From Gammaproteobacteria bacterium (GTDB lineage: Bacteria; Pseudomonadota; Gammaproteobacteria; Chromatiales; Chromatiaceae): DNA of 31,062 bases. A program made the translations under genes and the position numbers. Position 1 is the first letter of the stretch, and every line of letters begins with the position of its first letter. The stretch is taken from assembly GCA_030620735.1 (NCBI GenBank), contig JAUXDV010000002.1:1-31062 (forward strand), read 5' to 3'. Of the stretch, positions 29,582 through 31,062 are shown in pieces. The notes beneath the pieces are model-generated. The model was not told where the DNA came from. It saw nothing but the letters and a program-made list of their open reading frames with translations, and did no database searches.

Positions 29582-29622
29582 CGTATTTCATTCATCTGTT
29601 TTTCAGGATAATCCATTGTGCA

Positions 29623-30333
29623 TCACTGTACTAGAGTGCCCACAGACTCTCCTCCAATCAGGCGTACAAGTGCGCCCTCGTCATAGATATTCATAACACG
29701 CAGCGGCAGGTTATGATCTCTGCACAGCAGAATCGCCGTCAAATCCATCACCCCGAGATTTTCCCTCAATATGCGGTCATAATCGAGTTTCGCATAGAAT
29801 TCAGCATCAGGATTGCTGACCGGATCCGCCGAATAGACTCCATCGACCTTGGTCGCTTTGATCAGCAGATCGGCGCCAATCTCAACCGCACGCAGAGCGG
29901 CAGCGGTATCAGTCGTGAAAAAAGGATTACCGGTGCCGGCCGAAAAAAGAGCGACGCCGCCCTGCTGTAGAAAATCGACAGCACGATCACGGCTGTAGTG
30001 TTCACACACCTGGTCAATGCGCATGGCTGAGAAGACGCGGCTGTTAACGCCGGCGCGGTGTAAAAAATCATGCATGGCCAGGGAGTTCATCACTGTCGCC
30101 AGCATCCCCATATGGTCACCGGTGACGCGATTGATGCCGCTTTGCACCAGGCCTGCGCCGCGAAAGATATTTCCACCGCCGATGACAACACCAACCTCTA
30201 CGCCGCTATCGGATATCGCCTTGATATCAGCTGCCAGACGCTGCAGCACCTGCGGTTCGATGCCAAAATCACCACTACCCATCAGAGCCTCGCCTGACAG
30301 CTTCAGCAGAATTCGATTAAGTGGTTTACTCAT
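29623..30333 (-). CDS. pyrH: UMP kinase
   Basis: A 236-residue hexameric amino-acid-kinase-fold enzyme that converts UMP to UDP, feeding peptidoglycan sugars and nucleic acids. Visible segments are ILLKLSGEALMG, VVIGGGNIFRG, VTGDHMGMLATVMN, ALFSAGTGNPFFTTDTAAALRA and LIKATKVDGVYSADP. It is bacterial-type and inhibited by UTP in relatives. Between tsf and pyrH (150 bp) lies a palindromic repeat, so the leader of pyrH runs through a strong hairpin. Confidence 0.97.
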   Translation of the reverse strand: MSKPLNRILLKLSGEALMGSGDFGIEPQVLQRLAADIKAISDSGVEVGVVIGGGNIFRGAGLVQSGINRVTGDHMGMLATVMNSLAMHDFLHRAGVNSRVFSAMRIDQVCEHYSRDRAVDFLQQGGVALFSAGTGNPFFTTDTAAALRAVEIGADLLIKATKVDGVYSADPVSNPDAEFYAKLDYDRILRENLGVMDLTAILLCRDHNLPLRVMNIYDEGALVRLIGGESVGTLVQ

Positions 30334-30392
30334 GGTAGTGAACCAAGTCTCAAAGATTGCGCAGAATTATACCTGAAAACCATGAAAAAAGA

Positions 30393-30466
30393 TTAACCAC
30401 GAAAGGCACGAAAATCACGAATAATCATCTTGTTAATTTTCGTGATTTTCGTGCCTTTCGTGGTAA
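30393..30466. repeat. ACCAC...GTGGT palindrome, CACGAAAGG family
   Basis: About 72 bp. Left units CACGAAAGG, CACGAAAAT, CACGAATAA and the exact complement on the right, closed by TTAACCAC and GTGGTAA. This is the most regular copy in the window. It lies 18 bases past the tsf stop, in the tsf-pyrH gap. Confidence 0.88.
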
Positions 30467-30483
30467 AAAATTCCTTTGAATAA

Positions 30484-31062
30484 TCAGGCGTTGATTTGCG
30501 CCATCACCTCGGCTGCAAAATCCTCCTGCTTTTTCTCGATCCCCTCACCCACCTCAAAACGGGTGAAACTGATCACTGCAGCGCCCGCTTTTTCAAGCAT
30601 TTTGCCGACAGTCGTATCAGGGTCGATCACATAAGGCTGTCCGTTCAGGGTCACTTCCTGCAGATATTTACGCACGCGTCCTTCGATGATCTTGTCAACG
30701 ATATTTTCGGGCTTGCCGCTTTCCAGCGCCTGCGCACGGAAAATCTCACGCTCCTTCGCCAGTGTGTCCGCAGGAACATCCTCCTCGGAGACGCACACCG
30801 GGTTGCTTGCCGCAATATGCATGGCAATACCACGGCCAAGCTCTGCATCGCCGCCTTCCATATCAACAACAACACCGATGCGCACGCCATGGCGGTATGT
30901 GCAGATGCTGCCGCTGGAGTTGACACGCACAAAACGACGTACCGAGATATTTTCACCAATCTTGGAGATCAGATTTTCACGCGTGGTTTCTATCGTTGTC
31001 TCATCACCGTCGTGCAGCGGCTGCTGAACCAGTGTAGCCACATCGTCTGCATCGGAATTGAG
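30484..31062 (-). CDS. tsf: Elongation factor Ts, C-terminal part
   Basis: The frame is open through the window end, giving about 192 C-terminal residues. EF-Ts exchanges GDP for GTP on EF-Tu. Present are the core domain ISVRRFVRVNS, HIAASNPVCVSEEDVPADTL, the coiled-coil part EREIFRAQALESGKPENIVDKIIEGRVRKYLQEV and the ending TRFEVGEGIEKKQEDFAAEV. The N-terminal EF-Tu contact region is beyond the window. The tsf-pyrH-frr order is the usual one. Confidence 0.96.
   Translation of the reverse strand, partial: LNSDADDVATLVQQPLHDGDETTIETTRENLISKIGENISVRRFVRVNSSGSICTYRHGVRIGVVVDMEGGDAELGRGIAMHIAASNPVCVSEEDVPADTLAKEREIFRAQALESGKPENIVDKIIEGRVRKYLQEVTLNGQPYVIDPDTTVGKMLEKAGAAVISFTRFEVGEGIEKKQEDFAAEVMAQINA

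Noticed and set aside
12524..30466. CRISPR array from the many short repeats
   Set aside because: The repeats are palindromic, dispersed one per gap and have no regular spacers; no cas genes are present.

Overview
The window is ordinary chromosome of a free-living type gammaproteobacterium. The evidence is the minus-strand order tsf-pyrH-frr-uppS-cdsA-dxr-rseP-bamA-skp-fabZ-lpxA-lpxB, the dksA-gluQ pair, a RhlB-type helicase and XerD, all close to their gammaproteobacterial forms. A Crp/Fnr regulator facing a DUF2892 membrane protein, a polyphosphate kinase 2 and a hemerythrin-like protein would suit a sulfur- or redox-versatile lineage, but that is a guess. No rRNA, tRNA, CRISPR array, prophage or complete insertion sequence was seen.

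Layout. 1-3250 (plus): end of gpmI, a PfkB-family sugar kinase, rhlB and a YkgJ-type Cys-cluster protein. 3337-8402 (minus): ppk2, two DppC/DppB-type permeases, an orphan trpB-like gene and a hemerythrin-like protein. 8861-12515 (plus): a small cupin, mutS and a Crp/Fnr regulator. 12783-16714 (minus): DUF2892 protein, dsbC, xerD-ogt and a CPA2 antiporter. 16985-19240 (plus): dksA, gluQ and lexA. 19237-31062 (minus): the envelope and translation operon, entered at the 3' part of tsf. This operon links translation (tsf, frr), UMP phosphorylation (pyrH), isoprenoid carrier and phospholipid precursors (uppS, cdsA, dxr), envelope stress proteolysis (rseP), outer-membrane protein assembly (bamA, skp) and lipid A synthesis (fabZ, lpxA, lpxB). 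lpxD, normally between skp and fabZ, is missing there and an inverted repeat fills the gap.

The most unusual layer is non-coding. At least five families of short palindromic repeats occupy most intergenic gaps, and most of them sit on or just past the stop codon of a gene. Three families share ACCAC...GTGGT ends and arms built from about three degenerate 9-10 nt units. One copy is a chimera with arms from two families, and another has its units in a different order in its two arms. A separate two-hairpin element occurs twice in the same position relative to a stop codon.

Regulatory points: the lexA promoter carries a GTTC-N7-GTTC direct repeat exactly in its -35/-10 spacer, which is the alphaproteobacterial LexA box type. 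The hemerythrin-like gene has an FNR-type site upstream. The YkgJ-family gene has a 10-bp-arm palindrome over its start codon. All coordinates and motifs were read by eye; family assignments rest on recognised motifs, not searches.
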